From contig NZ_CAJFCN010000014.1 in the NCBI RefSeq assembly GCF_904063055.1, forward strand, positions 62,001 through 126,000: a stretch of 64,000 bases of DNA. The letters are read 5' to 3'. The notes beneath the pieces were generated by a model. The model saw only the letters and a list, made by a program, of their open reading frames with translations, was not told the origin of the DNA and did not search any database. Source of the stretch: Pseudomonas paracarnis (GTDB lineage Bacteria > Pseudomonadota > Gammaproteobacteria > Pseudomonadales > Pseudomonadaceae). Numbering within the stretch: the first letter of the stretch is position 1; each line of letters starts with the position of its first letter. The position numbers were made by a program, and so were the translations under genes. Shown in pieces: positions 63,554-64,000 of the stretch.

Positions 63554-63604
63554 TGACATACGCTGCGTATGCGAAGCATGATCTGCCACATACGCGTCGT
63601 ATGT
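63554..63604 (+). promoter_or_regulatory. Sigma-70-like promoter overlapping two palindromic TetR operators
   Basis: TTGACA (63554-63559) and CATGAT (63577-63582), 17 bases apart, form a promoter towards the MFS gene. CATACGC-T-GCGTATG (63557-63571) covers its -35 end and spacer. A second palindrome, ACATACG-CGT-CGTATGT (63588-63604), lies just downstream. Both share the core CATACG, as expected for one repressor. Confidence 0.75.
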
Positions 63605-63663
63605 ATTTTGCCCTGATGGATTCAGATAGCAAGCCCAGGGCGTCGAGCAAGAGGTCAAGCAGG

Positions 63664-64000
63664 ATGGCAAACCCCTACGCTGAGTTATTCCAGGTCCCCG
63701 GTGCCCGGGCCTTTGTGCTCGCGGGCATGCTGGCGCGCATGCCGATATCCATGACCGGCATCGGCCTGATCACCATGCTGTCCCAGGTACATGGCGGCTA
63801 TGGCCTGGCCGGTTCGGTGGCGGCGGTGTTTGCCCTGGCCACGGCGATTTGCGCGCCGCAAGTGTCACGTTGGGTGGACCGCTACGGCCAGGGCAGGGTG
63901 CTGCCGATTGCCGCGCTGATCGGCGGCGGGGCGCTATTGATGTTGCTGCTGTGTACGCGGTTGCAGGCGCCGAATTGGACGCTGTTTCTGTTCGCCGCGC
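63664..64000 (+). CDS. MFS transporter, 3' end cut by window edge
   Basis: 112 residues seen from ATG at 63664: FVLAGMLARMPISMTGIGLI, GLAGSVAAVFALATAICAPQ, VSRWVDRYGQGRVLP. The first three or four helices and the short loop of a drug/metabolite MFS exporter are visible. The gene continues beyond the window. Probably controlled by the divergent TetR repressor. Confidence 0.88.
   Translation, partial: MANPYAELFQVPGARAFVLAGMLARMPISMTGIGLITMLSQVHGGYGLAGSVAAVFALATAICAPQVSRWVDRYGQGRVLPIAALIGGGALLMLLLCTRLQAPNWTLFLFAA

Overview
The window looks like chromosomal DNA of a fluorescent Pseudomonas (P. fluorescens group). Grounds seen in the sequence are high GC, a GacS hybrid kinase next to ldhA, many 'GTGGGAGC(G/T)GGCTTGCC' REP/REPIN repeats, and tightly overlapping operons. 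Family names come from reading translated motifs and from memory of pseudomonad gene order; no database search was possible.

Layout. 1-5.6 kb: end of ldhA, gacS, and a divergent response-regulator/sensor pair. 5.6-13.2 kb: core envelope genes: DUF2062, comEC, then the overlapping exbB-exbD-lpxK-trm112-kdsB-ptp-murB operon closed by a strong terminator; a YccA/BI-1 protein faces it. 14.0-17.9 kb: tRNA-Ser(TGA), followed by a less GC-rich stretch with a tail-fibre-like orphan, an Ivy lysozyme inhibitor, lipoproteins and small unknowns. 18-20 kb: TonB receptor. 20.1-28.3 kb: an AcoR-type sigma-54 activator divergent from a six-gene GlpSTPQUV-like glycerol/polyol ABC importer, with a visible -24/-12 promoter and an upstream TGTTCA array. 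28.5-33.3 kb: a heme-oxygenase-like diiron protein, a SAM methyltransferase and a YbdK carboxylate-amine ligase packed together, plus a zinc dehydrogenase; this is the best candidate for an undescribed pathway. 33.3-48 kb: REP cluster, AraC/GlxA/LysR regulators with transporters (SBF symporter, SotB, MntH, paired YdcZ proteins), an NDH-2-like flavoprotein, a serine hydrolase fused to a YaaW-like domain, a small metallothionein and XapX. 48-54 kb: Tsx porin plus nucleoside permease behind a PurR/LacI-like palindrome, an APH(6)-type kinase, an AraC regulator divergent from a polyol-type SDR across an interleaved inverted repeat, and a nicotinamidase. 54-60.5 kb: a seven-gene operon encoding a polyamine/opine-type ABC importer and a three-subunit HcnABC/OoxABC/LhpBEF-type flavin/iron-sulfur oxidase, next to an IclR regulator. 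61.6-64 kb: MATE exporter, TetR regulator and a divergent, truncated MFS gene with two palindromic operators.

Overall this is a soil or rhizosphere nutrition and stress region. It combines core envelope synthesis with several self-contained uptake-plus-catabolism modules (polyol, nucleoside, secondary amine/opine), each beside its own regulator. No rRNA, CRISPR array, intact prophage or insertion sequence was seen.
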